A stretch of 64,000 bases of DNA. It comes from Mayamaea pseudoterrestris. Its lineage: Eukaryota; Bacillariophyta; Bacillariophyceae; Sellaphorales; Sellaphoraceae. A program made the position numbers and the translations under genes. Below are positions 28,487-38,621 of the stretch, piece after piece (positions within the stretch are counted from its first letter, which is position 1; each line of letters begins with the position of its first letter). The DNA lies in contig BROI01000007.1 in assembly GCA_027923505.1 (NCBI GenBank), positions 992,001-1,056,000 on the forward strand, given 5' to 3'. The notes below the pieces were generated by a model. It saw only the letters and a list, made by a program, of their open reading frames with translations, did no database searches and had not been told where the DNA came from.

Positions 28487-29838
28487 TCAAGCTTGCGGTG
28501 GTGGCGGAGGCGATTCACGACGCAAACGCTTGGCGTCACTAGGTCCCCCATCGTGAACTGTTTCAGAACTGATATCATCAGCAGGCACATCCTCCGACTC
28601 ACCAACTCGATCCGCAAGAAGCGCAGCCGGATGCTGCTGAGCAGCGCCATCGTCAGCAATGTCCCGGTTGGCAACATTTGGATACACGCGAGCGTTAGTT
28701 GCTGCCGCCAACCAATGACCTTCACCGTCGTCGGAAGGATGCACAGCCTTTCCCCCCATTTCCGCTTGTAACATACCGCCACCATCGGCTTCAAAAAGAT
28801 TCATATATTCAGTTCCGCCAATAAAATTACCGGTAAAACTGCTGCCGACAGTGAATGAACCAACTGTCCCACTACCTATAGACGGTGCTTGTCCGGTCAT
28901 CAAATCAGGGGCATTGCCTTGATTGTTGCCATGGCGCCCTTCCGATGACTCATCAGTCAATGCACTGGCACTCCAAGTAACACCTTCAGGCGGTGCAGCA
29001 GGTATCGTCGCTTTTACAATAGGTGGATTGGCTGGATTCACATCCAACCAGAAATCGAGTGGAAATTCATTCCCGTCGGTAGACGCAAGCTCAATCACTT
29101 GATCTAAAAAAGTCGTCAAACCTTCGCGCGAGGCGTTGTTGTTAGAGGGCAGTCGGCTAGTCATCACGGCCATTGTGGCATCTCTGATGTTTCCAGAACT
29201 TGCTCCCAAGTAGTTGTAGACAGCGAAGATAAAAAGTTTAGTGTTGTCTCGACTTGAGGCCTTCTTGAGTGTGTCAAGGTAAAGGGAAATGGCATCTGTA
29301 GAAATGGGCGCGGGAGATATTCCGGCAATGTACAGTACCTTTGTAAGAAACCAAAGTAAAACACTTTTCCACCTAACCTCGAAATGCTCAATCAATTAAG
29401 CTCCATGGCCAGTCCTCTGTGACTATCATCCTCTCTTAGACTTACTCTTGGTAATCGAGGACATCTTGATAGTTGGGAAGAAATGAACGAACGAACGAAC
29501 GAACAAGCAAGCGAGCGAGAGAATCAAAATTGTGAGGAATTCTGGAACGATTGCAAGCGGCAAGCAGAACCGATGTCCGAATGGAAATGACTGACATAAG
29601 ACATTACTATCGCATGCGCTTCGCTTCCACGAACAGCTGTCAGTATCGCGTGAGAAGTACGAACCGTGTTGGACGCTTTAATCGTCACGGCCCCGCAAAA
29701 GGAGAAGCTGGTGCTGCATGACACGGCGTCGGAGTTTTTTGCATCCTTATCTTCTTTTTCCGGTGTCGATACAGCTGATGGTGTATCATATTGATCGTCG
29801 CATGTCCAGGGATGTGGAGTTGTAGCAGTGTAGCTCAT
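28487..29838 (-). CDS. unrecognised protein, member A of a tandem paralogue pair
   Basis: Three exons on the minus strand (29665-29838, 29446-29464, 28487-29295) give 333 residues, with introns of 200 and 150 nt. Exon 2 is only 19 nt and joins ...TIKASNT to MSSITK|NAISLYLDTLKKASS. The conserved core (about 60-145) is NAISLYLDTLKxASSxxNTK, then LFIxAVxxYLG, then LREGLTxFLDQVIELASTDG, then a short linker to FWLDxNP; it looks all-helical. After that, A has a Gly/Ser/Asp-rich tail of about 170 residues ending with SDAKRLRRES, a possible nuclear signal, and PPPPPQA. The family is unknown to me. The reading is supported because member B has the same three exons in the same phases. The donor of intron 1 is GTTCGT, slightly unusual. 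Intron 1 contains a (GAAC)n run near 29485. Confidence 0.7.
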
Positions 29839-30139
29839 GAGTGCTCACGTGCTTCAGATCGTGGTAGTGTGTTGTTTCTCGTCGAATTTGACGGAAGGTT
29901 TGTGATGACGATCTCGATTTTCTCGGTGGAGATGTAGTGTCGGACTGGTGCTCACGTTCGAGCGAGCTCGCGAGCTATAATACCACTGACTTATGATATA
30001 GAGTACCGCCATAGCAAGATCATGCATGAAATATAAGTAAAAGCAGATCTAACCTAGAAGCAGCATGTTTATAACAGATTTTATTCCAGCATTTACTTAG
30101 TGCCATCACATGCAGCAGCAACTGCACCAGAAATATCAG
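29839..30139. other. spacer between the two orphan paralogues
   Basis: About 300 bp between the 5' end of member A and the 3' end of member B, both on minus. It presumably holds the promoter of A. Nothing else seen. Confidence 0.45.
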
Positions 30140-30918
30140 CTACGTATCCTGACGGCAGCGTTTAGAGCCCGCCATGCCGGTAGGCAAAGAGGAGGAACCA
30201 GCATCATCTGTTGCAGTGGCAACATCAGGCGCTGTCACTTGAATTGGTGCTGGATTCGCATCCAACCAGAATTCGATTGGATATGCATTCCCGTCGGTAG
30301 ACGCTAGCTCAATCACTTGATCTAAAAAAATTGTCAAACCTTCACGCAAGGTGTTGGCGTCAGTGGGAAGTCGGCGAGTGATAGATGACATAACTTCATG
30401 CCGGTATTCAGGACTTTCTCCCAAGTAAATGTGGACAGCGCAGATAAAAAGTTTAGTGTTGACTTGACTTGAGGCATACTTTAGTGTGTCAAGGTAGAGG
30501 GAAATGGCATCTGTAGAAAAGGGCGCGGGAGGATTCGGTGTAAGTACACGATTTTTGTTCCACGTCAAATACTTGGCAACATTTCATTTCTTTTTTTGAA
30601 CTTACTTTTGGTAATTGAGGTGGCCTGCCTTGACGGAGTAAAAGAAACGAACGAAACATTGAGCGATGAGAGTGGATCTGTTAAGTGTCATGTCCAAGCC
30701 AATATATGTATAGTCGCGCATGTCATGTTGCAAGTAGACACTACCATACGCACTGTATTTGATGCTTTTAACGTCACAGCCGTGCTAAAGGAGAGCTTGG
30801 TGGTGCAAGATGCAGCGTCGTCGTCACAATCGCCTTCCTTTGAGATCAATGCAACAGCAGAAGAGTTACTACACTGAGTGTCCACCCGCAATGGTAGTGG
30901 GCTCGTCGTATCGCTCAT
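30140..30918 (-). CDS. unrecognised protein, member B of a tandem paralogue pair
   Basis: Three exons on the minus strand (30754-30918, 30606-30624, 30140-30510) give 184 residues, with introns of 129 and 95 nt. Exon 1 (MSDTTSPLPLRVDTQCSNSS ... LSFSTAVTLKASNT) parallels exon 1 of member A (MSYTATTPHP ... FSFCGAVTIKASNT). Exon 2 is again 19 nt (ATSITK+1). Exon 3 carries NAISLYLDTLKYASSQVNTK and LREGLTIFLDQVIELASTDG. B ends after a short tail with GSKRCRQDT, so it lacks most of A's Gly/Ser-rich C-terminus. In A the 19-nt exon starts with ATG, but in B that position is GCC, so B can only be translated from exon 1. This argues that exon 1 is real in both. Function unknown. Confidence 0.68.
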
Positions 30919-31092
30919 TATCTCTCGCTTGTACAAGTCGGCATCGTGGAGTCTCATCGATGAGTTTTTGACGCAATGCGGTCTCGTCGCCGCCGCGTTT
31001 CAGCGATCAAATCAATCTGTCGGACCGGTTATTAATCTTTAGTTTTCACGATTGTCGTTCGTCGCATTCATCACACAACATGTCCAAACGCC

Positions 31093-31387
31093 ATGAGGCG
31101 ACGATCCCCGCAAGCCGCATCTGAACCATCAATGAGTCGAGCAACAACAAGCTTTCCTGTAGCAGATGAATCCGAAAGCATGGAAGGTTCAGAAGTCAGA
31201 GAGCAGCAGGGCTTGCTGTTGGAAATTGATGACGGTGGCGACTTTGACGATGACGACGAGGAGCCAAAAAAGGGTTTCGGAGGAAGAAATCGGCTTCTAG
31301 TGAACGATCCAATCTACTCCTATCAAGGTAGAAGGCGGTTCATCGCGCTATCCATGATACTGGGTGTTGTTTTGGTCGTTTATTTGG
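31093..31387 (+). other. candidate alternative first exon (1a) of the EEP membrane protein
   Basis: From ATG 31093 there are 98 codons plus one base, ending at a GTAAGT donor in phase 1. The peptide has a very acidic stretch (DDGGDFDDDDEEPKK), then basic GRRR and one membrane helix FIALSMILGVVLVVYLG. Exon 1b (31592-31742) also ends in phase 1 right after its own membrane helix, and both can join the exon at 31862 to complete a Gly codon. Joining 1a gives 619 residues, joining 1b gives 571. A 14-codon upstream frame starts at 31080 and overlaps this ATG. The alternative is that 1a is the remnant of another gene. Confidence 0.5.
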
Positions 31388-31591
31388 GTAAGTCTCATGA
31401 CGAGAAATAGCCATTGGAAAGTGCTTGTCGCATCGTTGTCGCTGCGACACCTTTCGCCTGCGTCCAGATCACTTCGCCATTGTCGTCCACCTCCGCACGC
31501 GAACGGCTACATTATTTCTTCGTAACTGGATAAGAAAGAGTCGAACCAAGACAGGCAAACGTGTGTCGGTGCAAAGCAAAGAGAGGAAGGA

Positions 31592-33426
31592 ATGGCCTAC
31601 GGTCGACCGGCAAGACCATCGTTTTACAGCCCCACGAACCGAGCGACTGGATTGAACGGTAGCGCATCTGGCAGCATTCGAACCAAAGTCATTCTTCTCT
31701 TGGTTGTTACTTCCATGTATACTACCTTTCTTTATCGCAGTGGTGTGTTTAATCGAAGAGTTGGCTTGAAAAAGACGAGTTATTCCAAACCTCTAATGTC
31801 TCGAATGTTCGTTACGAGACTCTCGCTAACACTACATCAATCATCTTCATGTTCATTACAGGCGGAGCCAGCTCCTTCTTCACAACCTCGCGTGGTAGTC
31901 GAGCCAATTTGTTGTCGATTGCAACTTGGAACATTGCCGCCATTAACAATAACCCATTTGAATACTGGATCACCTACAAGGAGAACCCTGCCTATGAACA
32001 GCTCATGGTTGACATTGAGCGCTTTATTGAAATGGATCCATCTGACGATAAGAATTTGAAAGTGGATCAAGTGTTTACCAATGACATGATGCAGGCTTTG
32101 GACAAGCGACTGACCAAGGTGGGCTGGGCGTCGGTTCAAAACTACTGGGACAATGATTTTTCGAAGCGGCGCATCATTACCGAGTTTCTAAAGGATCCAT
32201 TGCTGGGAAGCAAGCGCCTTGCTAGCATGCCGGATCGAATCACAAACACCATCAACTTGGCCAGTGGCGAGCAAGTCTTTCGACCGACTGTCATTAACAT
32301 GTACGAGGGTGACTTGGGCACGCTTGACAAGTGGTGGAAGGAGTGGGAAGCTTTTATGTTTGACAAGCCGCTTGAAATTGAAGGCAAGTCGGGAAAGGAA
32401 AAGTTGATTCCATATCAAATGCTTCAGCCCATATCCAAGGCGAAATATCCTGATATCGAGGAGCAGGAGGAGAAGGATTCACTGCCACTCCAAACCTTGT
32501 GTGGCGCCATTTTTGACGCCATTCTCGTGCACATGATGAACACTGTTTCGAAACCAAATGTCTGGCAGCCGCTCAAGCAAACCATGGTGGAGAATCTGAA
32601 CAAGAAGAAGGTTCCGCACACGCTTGAGATATTGGAGAAGCAATACATGGATTCTGATATCATTGCCTTGCAGGAAGTGTCACAGTCGTTCATTGAGCAA
32701 GCTCGTCGGACAGTGATTGGAAAACGCTTTCATGTGCTCGCTCCGGCTGACTTGGATTCGACGCGGGACCAAAATAGCGTTGTTTGCTTGAACAAGCAAA
32801 CGTTTCCGGTTGGCATGATGCAGGAAATCACTCCCAGCGTCGCTGCAGCCTTTCCACAAGGCGTAAAGGTGCCAGTTGCGCCAGGCGACATTTTTGCGTT
32901 GGAAACGAAACATGCGGACGGCTCAAGCTACATTGTTGCATCCTTTCATGGCGATACGAATGGCTTGGCTACCAAACCAGTCGTTGAAGCCATTTTGCAG
33001 GCCATGAAGAACAATGGCATGAATGATCACAAGCTAATTTTTGGCATGGATGCGAACACGTACGAACATGCGACACCGGGAAAGCAGCAGGATGTTTTGG
33101 AGTTTGGCGAATCGTACGTTTCGCTCGGCTTGACGTCGTGTTGGGGTGACAAACCCCAGCCATCCAACTACACGACGTACAATGCCCGCACGTTTCTGCA
33201 GCCGCAGCTCAACAAGGCGTGCCGGCAGGAAGAAAAGCGCGAAAAAGGTGACGTTAACCCCAAAGATTTTATATTGTTTAAGAAGAATGACTTTACCGTC
33301 GTGGAAACGTTAAAGGACAATACGGGAAAGAAGCAGTATATTGAAGACATGGCGTTCCCGACACTAAACTTTCCCAGTGATCATGGTATCCTTTCGACCA
33401 CTTTGGAACAGAAAGTTGCGGAATAA
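31592..33426 (+). CDS. membrane-anchored endonuclease/exonuclease/phosphatase (EEP) family protein
   Basis: Exons 31592-31742 and 31862-33426 (119-nt intron, Gly codon split) give 571 residues. A short cytoplasmic tail (MAYGRPARPSFYSPTNRATG) and a signal anchor (about 31-47, KVILLLVVTSMYTTFLY) precede a luminal or extracellular EEP domain: LLSIATWNIAAIN, DIIALQEVSQSF with the metal-binding Glu, LIFGMDANTYEH with the catalytic Asp-x-Asn, and NFPSDHGILSTTL with the Asp-His pair. The fold includes phosphodiesterases, nucleases and inositol phosphatases. The long insert between the first and second motifs (about 70-270) is unusual. Substrate unknown. A second first exon lies 200 bp upstream (31093-31387). 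Confidence 0.82.
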
Positions 33427-33495
33427 AGTTTTAAACGTTGTGATACGTCGGCATTGTACAAATAAGGAATGTTACACGCCTTCAGAAATAGCAGC

Positions 33496-35127
33496 TCACC
33501 TTTTCGTCGCTTCTTCTTGTTGTTGCCGGCAAGTGTCTCGTAAAATTGGTAGATGCACCGTCAAAAGTCCCAAGCTTTCGGCCAGTTTGCTATTGTCTGC
33601 ATCTCCTGCTTCCTCTTGCTGCTCCATGACTCGTGCATGGATGGGTTGCACCATTTGAATATGATTGTTCAAGCAAACTCGCATTTCATTGATGGATATA
33701 TCGACCGGTAAACCTCGCAGCAAGCAGGCATCGCCAGCTTCATCGTCCGTTAGCATGTTCAACAAGGTAGCACCACCACCATTATCTTCCTGCTCCACTT
33801 CATGCAGCTCATGAATCAGCATGGCGTCGTCTCGCACAATGCTAAAGGCGGCGCGACGAATTTGTCGCTTCAGCAACGATTTCATGGTACACTTTACGAC
33901 CAGCGAGGCAAACGTGGGAGGTAGTCGCTGATGAATGCCAATGGCCAGTGCAAGCTGCTCCAAGTGTTCGCGCGACAGACCGTCCAGTGACGACAAAGCG
34001 CCAGGTGCACGGAGACGCGGCTCAGTGTGACGCACGACGGCGTGTGAATCTTGCGGCGCGTCCTTGCGAGACGAGTCGCTGAAGGCGTCCCAGAGCGGCA
34101 TGAGATTTAGCAGGGGCCCTGCCGCGTCTTGTCCAGAGACCTCCATTAGTGCAATACCTGCTGCTGCAGAACTCGTTGTCGTTGCCACCGCGTCTGTTGC
34201 TTCCGCAGCAGCAGCGTCATCATGATTCGTCATTTTCTGCAACACTAGTTTTGCTACACGCTGGTACACCAATTGCCGCTGCTGCAGCTCTAGATTACGA
34301 TACAGTTTCACTTCATAATCGTTCCAAAAGTGCCGCGACAAGACTTGGCGGGGCGCCATAAAGCTCAAAAACATTGGCAAGTATCCAACAATGGGCAGCA
34401 GCCACACCAAGACGAGCGGCGACACAATGGACAAGTCTTGCTGGAGGCGTCGCTGCTGCTCGAGCTGGCGGCGGGGAATGCGGCCTGGTGGTGGTGGTTG
34501 CGTGGAGTCTTTGGTGAGCGAGGAGAGCAAGCTGGCGTCACTGGCGTTCAAACTCAGCAGCATAATATCAACTGCTGCTGTATCTGCTGCTGCATTATCA
34601 TCGGCACCATTCGCTATACCATTTACCTCATTCTTGACTCGCTTTCGTCTCAGCGGATGGTCGATGGTCCAGGCGTTCATCTTGGTGTAGCTAGCGTCGC
34701 GAATGCTGCGACACAGTACCCACTCCTTGTAGAGCTGCTGGACGGCCACGGGGAAGCGCTTGGCACGTTCGATGACCGTCATTGGTCGCGCGGCGTCATG
34801 GCAAATGTTTACAATGGTGGAAGCAGCAGTGGTAGTTTGTGACAATGTAGGTGCAGGTGGTACCGATAGAGATTCGTCAGCTGTGCTGCTGCTGCTGCTG
34901 CTTTCAGTCACACCGCTCTCACCAAGATTCTTATTACTAGGTTCCGTCTTGATCGACAGCATGCGACTCGACGACATTGCCGCCAGACGAACAACGTTCG
35001 ATTGATTGAGCGCGTAATGCTGGGGCAAATGGACGCGCTGCAAGCCGCGGCTCGTCAGCCGCGTCGTGGTGCTCAGCACGACAATGCAGCAGCCGACGGA
35101 TCGGCGGTTCAGTGAAACGATGGACAT
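33496..35127 (-). CDS. LETM1-like mitochondrial inner-membrane protein
   Basis: A single exon of 543 residues. The Arg/Ser-rich N-terminus without acids until about residue 62 fits a mitochondrial presequence. Residues 130-165 (QLYKEWVLCRSIRDAS) and the segment SPLVLVWLLPIVGYLPMFLS (about 236-255), followed by APRQVLSRHFWNDYE, match the LETM1 membrane helix and the start of its ribosome-binding-like domain. LETM1 proteins support mitochondrial K+/H+ (or Ca2+) exchange and translation. A low-complexity Ala/Asp linker precedes the helix. The C-terminal half keeps helical blocks such as LSREHLEQLALAIGIH, and no EF-hand is seen. Divergent from the FMC1-like gene, also mitochondrial, with 324 bp between ATGs. 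Confidence 0.76.
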   Translation of the reverse strand: MSIVSLNRRSVGCCIVVLSTTTRLTSRGLQRVHLPQHYALNQSNVVRLAAMSSSRMLSIKTEPSNKNLGESGVTESSSSSSTADESLSVPPAPTLSQTTTAASTIVNICHDAARPMTVIERAKRFPVAVQQLYKEWVLCRSIRDASYTKMNAWTIDHPLRRKRVKNEVNGIANGADDNAAADTAAVDIMLLSLNASDASLLSSLTKDSTQPPPPGRIPRRQLEQQRRLQQDLSIVSPLVLVWLLPIVGYLPMFLSFMAPRQVLSRHFWNDYEVKLYRNLELQQRQLVYQRVAKLVLQKMTNHDDAAAAEATDAVATTTSSAAAGIALMEVSGQDAAGPLLNLMPLWDAFSDSSRKDAPQDSHAVVRHTEPRLRAPGALSSLDGLSREHLEQLALAIGIHQRLPPTFASLVVKCTMKSLLKRQIRRAAFSIVRDDAMLIHELHEVEQEDNGGGATLLNMLTDDEAGDACLLRGLPVDISINEMRVCLNNHIQMVQPIHARVMEQQEEAGDADNSKLAESLGLLTVHLPILRDTCRQQQEEATKR

Positions 35128-35451
35128 GCTACAAATAATGGAACGTGTCGTCTCGGTTTAACAGTAGCAGTGATATATGTAGTCCACGCAATGATGACGA
35201 CAAATTGATGAGTGGAAAGTGGAACCATGCGCGCGCACCATGGTTGCGCTCCGAGATTCGACGAAACTAGTTGGCGGTCTTTTTCAGCACTGGAGATCGC
35301 ATCAACGATGAATCTTGATCGCTCAAGAGTAGCTGACGACTGTTGTTAACCGGTCCGACATCCGTTTCTGGCGCGACCACCACCAAGCAACATCACACAA
35401 CGACAACAAACGACGAGTGAACAACAACAAAAGTAAACCATTATTATCACA
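35128..35451. promoter_or_regulatory. divergent promoter between the LETM1-like and FMC1-like genes
   Basis: 324 bp between start codons of two nuclear genes whose products both look mitochondrial. No motif is identified with certainty. The part next to 35452 is CA/AAC-rich. Confidence 0.4.
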
Positions 35452-35841
35452 ATGTCACATAGAAAGCCGCATCACATTCTTCGCAGCATGCTACGACTCG
35501 TCAAGACGCCCGCGCTTCCCGCGGAGCTGCTGCAGAAGCACTCCGCGACGCAGGCGCAATATAGCAACAATGTTCGCACCATGGTGCTGCAGGAGTATCG
35601 ACAAGGCGGCAGCGCTAAACAACAACAAGATGTTACTGATACCACGGCGACTCATGCAGACAGTAACAATACGTCGTCACGCTTACTCTTTCGCTACCAC
35701 GAACTGCTGCAAAACCTGCACGAGCGCCAGCGACTGTTTGATTTGGACCAGGGCGCCGAGGAGCGCTTCTCGCCCATGGAGCTGAGTCGACGGGCGGCGG
35801 CGCGGGCGGGACTGCAGCTGCCGGAGAGTTACTCGTCGTAG
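35452..35841 (+). CDS. small LYR-type protein, FMC1-like (ATP synthase assembly)
   Basis: A single exon of 129 residues. HILRSMLRLVKTPALPAELL resembles the LYR-family first helix, followed by NNVRTMVLQEYRQ. The C-terminal ELLQNLHERQRLFDLDQGAE and ELSRRAAARAGLQLPE resemble the end of FMC1 (...LHEEYHGKGERS...AGLVGLxLP). FMC1 helps assemble mitochondrial F1Fo ATP synthase under heat stress in yeast. The match is short and from memory, so a different LYR protein is possible. A low-complexity Gln/Thr/Asn insert sits in the middle. Confidence 0.55.
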   Translation: MSHRKPHHILRSMLRLVKTPALPAELLQKHSATQAQYSNNVRTMVLQEYRQGGSAKQQQDVTDTTATHADSNNTSSRLLFRYHELLQNLHERQRLFDLDQGAEERFSPMELSRRAAARAGLQLPESYSS

Positions 35842-36255
35842 TGTAGAGAAGTGAAATAAGAAAGGAGGCGGCGAAACGATCAGAAACGCATTTGGAGATG
35901 TAAATGATGCTACTGAATACTGAATGAAAGTTACAAACGTGCATAATGCAAGCAATAGGAGGGCTCTTACATGACGCTCAAAGTATGATATAGCATCTCA
36001 ACATGCGACTTCTTATATGTTTGCTGAGCCGGTTTGCGCAAAATTGAACGGGCGATTGTATGTATGGTGCGCGCGTCCGTCCAAATCGCCTTTGAAGTTA
36101 TACTTTTGCAAGAGCGGACAATGGCGTCATAAATGTTATGTCTACAGTTACTCCAGATCGTCTGGTTGATATCAAGCGAGCAAAATAGTTGCGCGCGTCA
36201 AGCCGTGTAAAGCGCTAAAGGTGTTGGCGTCACTAGTCTCTCGCCTCTTTGACAA
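35842..36255. other. convergent 3' spacer
   Basis: About 414 bp between the stops of the FMC1-like (plus) and EEP (minus) genes. No gene or repeat recognised. Confidence 0.5.
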
Positions 36256-37323
36256 TCATTGCTTCTTTACGCGAATCTCCACTCCAATGGGCATGTGATC
36301 GGACGGATGCGTTGCGCTCGGCCAGGCGTAGCAGCGATTCTGGCGCAACAATCGTTCGCGTCCAGTTGGCGAAAGCCTCATTTCCGACGCATGAATCGCA
36401 TCAGGCTGCCATGGAACCGTTTCGACTGACTCTGAAGTGAAAATGTAATCCAGAATACAGCCTGTTCGAAACGTAGGTGGCTGTAAATAGTAACTGTCGG
36501 TGAGAGAATCCATGGCTGTTCTGTGAACATCAATCAACGGTAGATATGGCAGCTGTTGTTGCTTTTGCTTCGACTCCTTGAAACAGTCGACTCCGGGTTG
36601 ATCAAACGCGTTATTGCCTTTCGACAAGAGATGATAAATGTTGCTTGTTCGATTCATGTTAAAGTCTCCCATGAGCACAATACTTGGTTCAGTGTCTGTT
36701 AAAAATAGCGACTGCAGATGGTGCGTCGCTTGGACCTGGATGCGCCGCAGCAAGGACCGGATTTGAAAGTATCGCTGCTCCTCCGCTTGGCCATTCCTGC
36801 CTGCTTGAAAGTGTACGTTTGCCAAGAACAAAATCTCCTGCGATTGCGACAGTCTTAAGGCTGCCAGCAAGGCTCGCGATCTAGATTCGACGGCTAGTAC
36901 TTGAGCCGTCTGCGGCCGGTAGAGAATCGCCATGGCAACTGGATGTTTTCGAGTCACATTCTGAAGCAACTCGCAATTGTATCCAAGATTGCTGCAATTC
37001 AAGGCAAAGGATGGCCAGTGCGAAAGCTGAACTTCTTGCAGACAAACAATGTCAGCGTCGAATGCAGCGATTCGATCTAAAATTCGATCGGAGCGTATCG
37101 ACCAATCCAAGTCACGAGCCAAGGTTTCTGGATATTTTTCAGGCTTGGCATATGTGTCAGCTAGAATGTTCCAGCTCACAATGCGAATTGAATCGTCGGG
37201 AGCTTTAGTTAAGGTGCCAAGTGCGTCTGTAAAGCAGACGAATGACACCTCAAATCGCCAAAGAAATGACAGAGCAAGTAAACTCCAAACTTTCCATCTC
37301 GATTTAAATGAATTTAACCTCAT
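36256..37323 (-). CDS. EEP-family nuclease, CCR4/nocturnin-like, with an N-terminal signal
   Basis: A single exon of 355 residues. An N-terminal hydrophobic segment (about 12-33, VWSLLALSFLWRFEVSFVCF) suggests a signal peptide or anchor. The EEP domain follows: SIRIVSWNILADTYAKPEKY, DIVCLQEVQLSHW (metal-binding Glu), ANVHFQAG, IVLMGDFNMNRTS (catalytic Asp-x-Asn), CILDYIFTSE, and ATHPSDHMPIGVEI (Asp-His). SWNILAD is typical of CCR4-type deadenylases and nocturnin/angel proteins. The signal-like N-terminus argues against a standard cytosolic deadenylase and could mean plastid or ER delivery. It is a distant relative of the EEP protein at 31592, with the same fold but a different layout. Confidence 0.83.
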   Translation of the reverse strand: MRLNSFKSRWKVWSLLALSFLWRFEVSFVCFTDALGTLTKAPDDSIRIVSWNILADTYAKPEKYPETLARDLDWSIRSDRILDRIAAFDADIVCLQEVQLSHWPSFALNCSNLGYNCELLQNVTRKHPVAMAILYRPQTAQVLAVESRSRALLAALRLSQSQEILFLANVHFQAGRNGQAEEQRYFQIRSLLRRIQVQATHHLQSLFLTDTEPSIVLMGDFNMNRTSNIYHLLSKGNNAFDQPGVDCFKESKQKQQQLPYLPLIDVHRTAMDSLTDSYYLQPPTFRTGCILDYIFTSESVETVPWQPDAIHASEMRLSPTGRERLLRQNRCYAWPSATHPSDHMPIGVEIRVKKQ

Positions 37324-37541
37324 GGTAACAAGAGATTCAATATTATATCATGTTTACATGACATGAGGCGACCACATTAACTACAAGTGGCAGCTTGGGT
37401 CTCGCAATCTTCATGGTGGAGCGTTTGAAGTGAAGCAAATATTTGTCTTTTCTGTGCCGCTTTGACGTTTTTTCATTGCCGTTTTCTTCGAAGATTCGTC
37501 GCCTCATCAACGCGCGCGAGGATCGCGACTCGGAATCGACC
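37324..37541. promoter_or_regulatory. divergent promoter between the EEP nuclease and SDR genes
   Basis: 218 bp between start codons. The dehydrogenase frame is open upstream to 37443 but the first ATG in a strong context (GACC-ATG-G) is 37542, so the upstream part is taken as 5' UTR. No clear motif. Confidence 0.4.
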
Positions 37542-38621
37542 ATGGCGTCCCCTCGTAACGGCCGACCATCAGTGAGATCATATGCTCTCTCGATATCATT
37601 GCTCTTCATCTTGATTGCAGCTATTCTTGTCTCCGCCAGTGCCTTGTCAACGCCGCATAGTCTTGTGAGTAGTCGACGACAATCCGCCATCCTTAATCAT
37701 TTGCAATCATCCTTTGCTCGTCATAGACATTCTACCGTCATGGGAGCGGCAGTGTCTACCCAAAGTCCATCTTCGTTCACAAAGAAATATTTCAATGGAA
37801 AGAATGTGTTGTTGACTGGAGCTTCTGGTGGTCTCGGAAAAGCCTTGGCGCTGCAATTGGCGCAATCTGGAGTGTCGACTCTCATTCTTTCGGCACGCAG
37901 CCAGGCAGCACTGGACCATGTCGCCCAAGAATGTCAAGCTAGCAGCGTCAACGAGTTGACCATTCATTGTATCATTTGTGATTTATCCGATCCAGATTCA
38001 GTCGCGTTGTTGGCGACCAAAGCACTCGAAGTTTGTTCCCATCGAATCGACATGCTCATCAACAATGGCGGCGTTTCCAGCCGGTCCAGCTTCCTAGAGA
38101 CATCGTCAGACGTGGACAGACTCGTCATGCAAGTCAATTTTTTGGCCGGCGCAGCCTTGGCCAAGCAACTGGTGCCAGGCATGGTGCAACGAAACCATGG
38201 TCGCATTGTGTGGATCAGCAGCGTCCAGGGACTGCTTGGAATACCTTATCGCTCCAGCTACGCCGCCTCCAAGTTTGCCGTGCAAGGCTACTGCGAATCG
38301 ATTCGCGCCGAACTGGCTGGTGCCGGAGTCAAGGTGACTGTTGTTAGTCCTGGCTATATAAAAACAAATTTGTCCAATTCTGCCATTACTGGTGACGGAA
38401 GCAAGTACGGCAAGACGGACGAAACGACGGCAGCTGGCGCCGACCCCGTGGAGGTTGCGACTACAATATTGAATGCGGCTGCCAAGGGGCAGGCGGAGCT
38501 TGTGGTGGCGGCTGGATTATCGGCCAAGGTTGCCATTTGGCTGCGCTTCCTGTTTCCGTCGTTGCTTCGTCGTATGCTGATTAAACGATACGAAAAGGCA
38601 TCAAAGATAAAGGCGGACTAG
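37542..38621 (+). CDS. short-chain dehydrogenase/reductase, DHRS7-like
   Basis: A single exon of 359 residues. Residues 14-35 form a signal peptide or anchor (YALSISLLFILIAAILVSAS). The Rossmann fold starts at KNVLLTGASGGLGKALALQL with TGASGGLG at 92-99. DMLINNGGVSSRSSF is the NNAG motif with Gly instead of Ala. IVWISSVQGLLGIPYRSSYA with the catalytic Ser and the start of YxxxK (YAASK) follows, then VVSPGYIKTNL. Classical SDRs with a signal anchor, such as DHRS7, act on lipids or retinoids at the ER with NADP(H). The C-terminus is basic (RRMLIKRYEKASKIKAD). Plastid delivery is also possible in this lineage. Substrate unknown. Confidence 0.87.
   Translation: MASPRNGRPSVRSYALSISLLFILIAAILVSASALSTPHSLVSSRRQSAILNHLQSSFARHRHSTVMGAAVSTQSPSSFTKKYFNGKNVLLTGASGGLGKALALQLAQSGVSTLILSARSQAALDHVAQECQASSVNELTIHCIICDLSDPDSVALLATKALEVCSHRIDMLINNGGVSSRSSFLETSSDVDRLVMQVNFLAGAALAKQLVPGMVQRNHGRIVWISSVQGLLGIPYRSSYAASKFAVQGYCESIRAELAGAGVKVTVVSPGYIKTNLSNSAITGDGSKYGKTDETTAAGADPVEVATTILNAAAKGQAELVVAAGLSAKVAIWLRFLFPSLLRRMLIKRYEKASKIKAD

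Noticed and set aside
31093-31410. independent small membrane protein of 105 codons
   Set aside because: It would need read-through of a strong GTAAGT donor. The matching phase with the EEP exon makes an alternative first exon more likely, though not proven.
31671-31684. tRNA B-box-like ATTCGAACC
   Set aside because: It lies inside the first exon of the EEP gene, and no A box or cloverleaf can be drawn around it.
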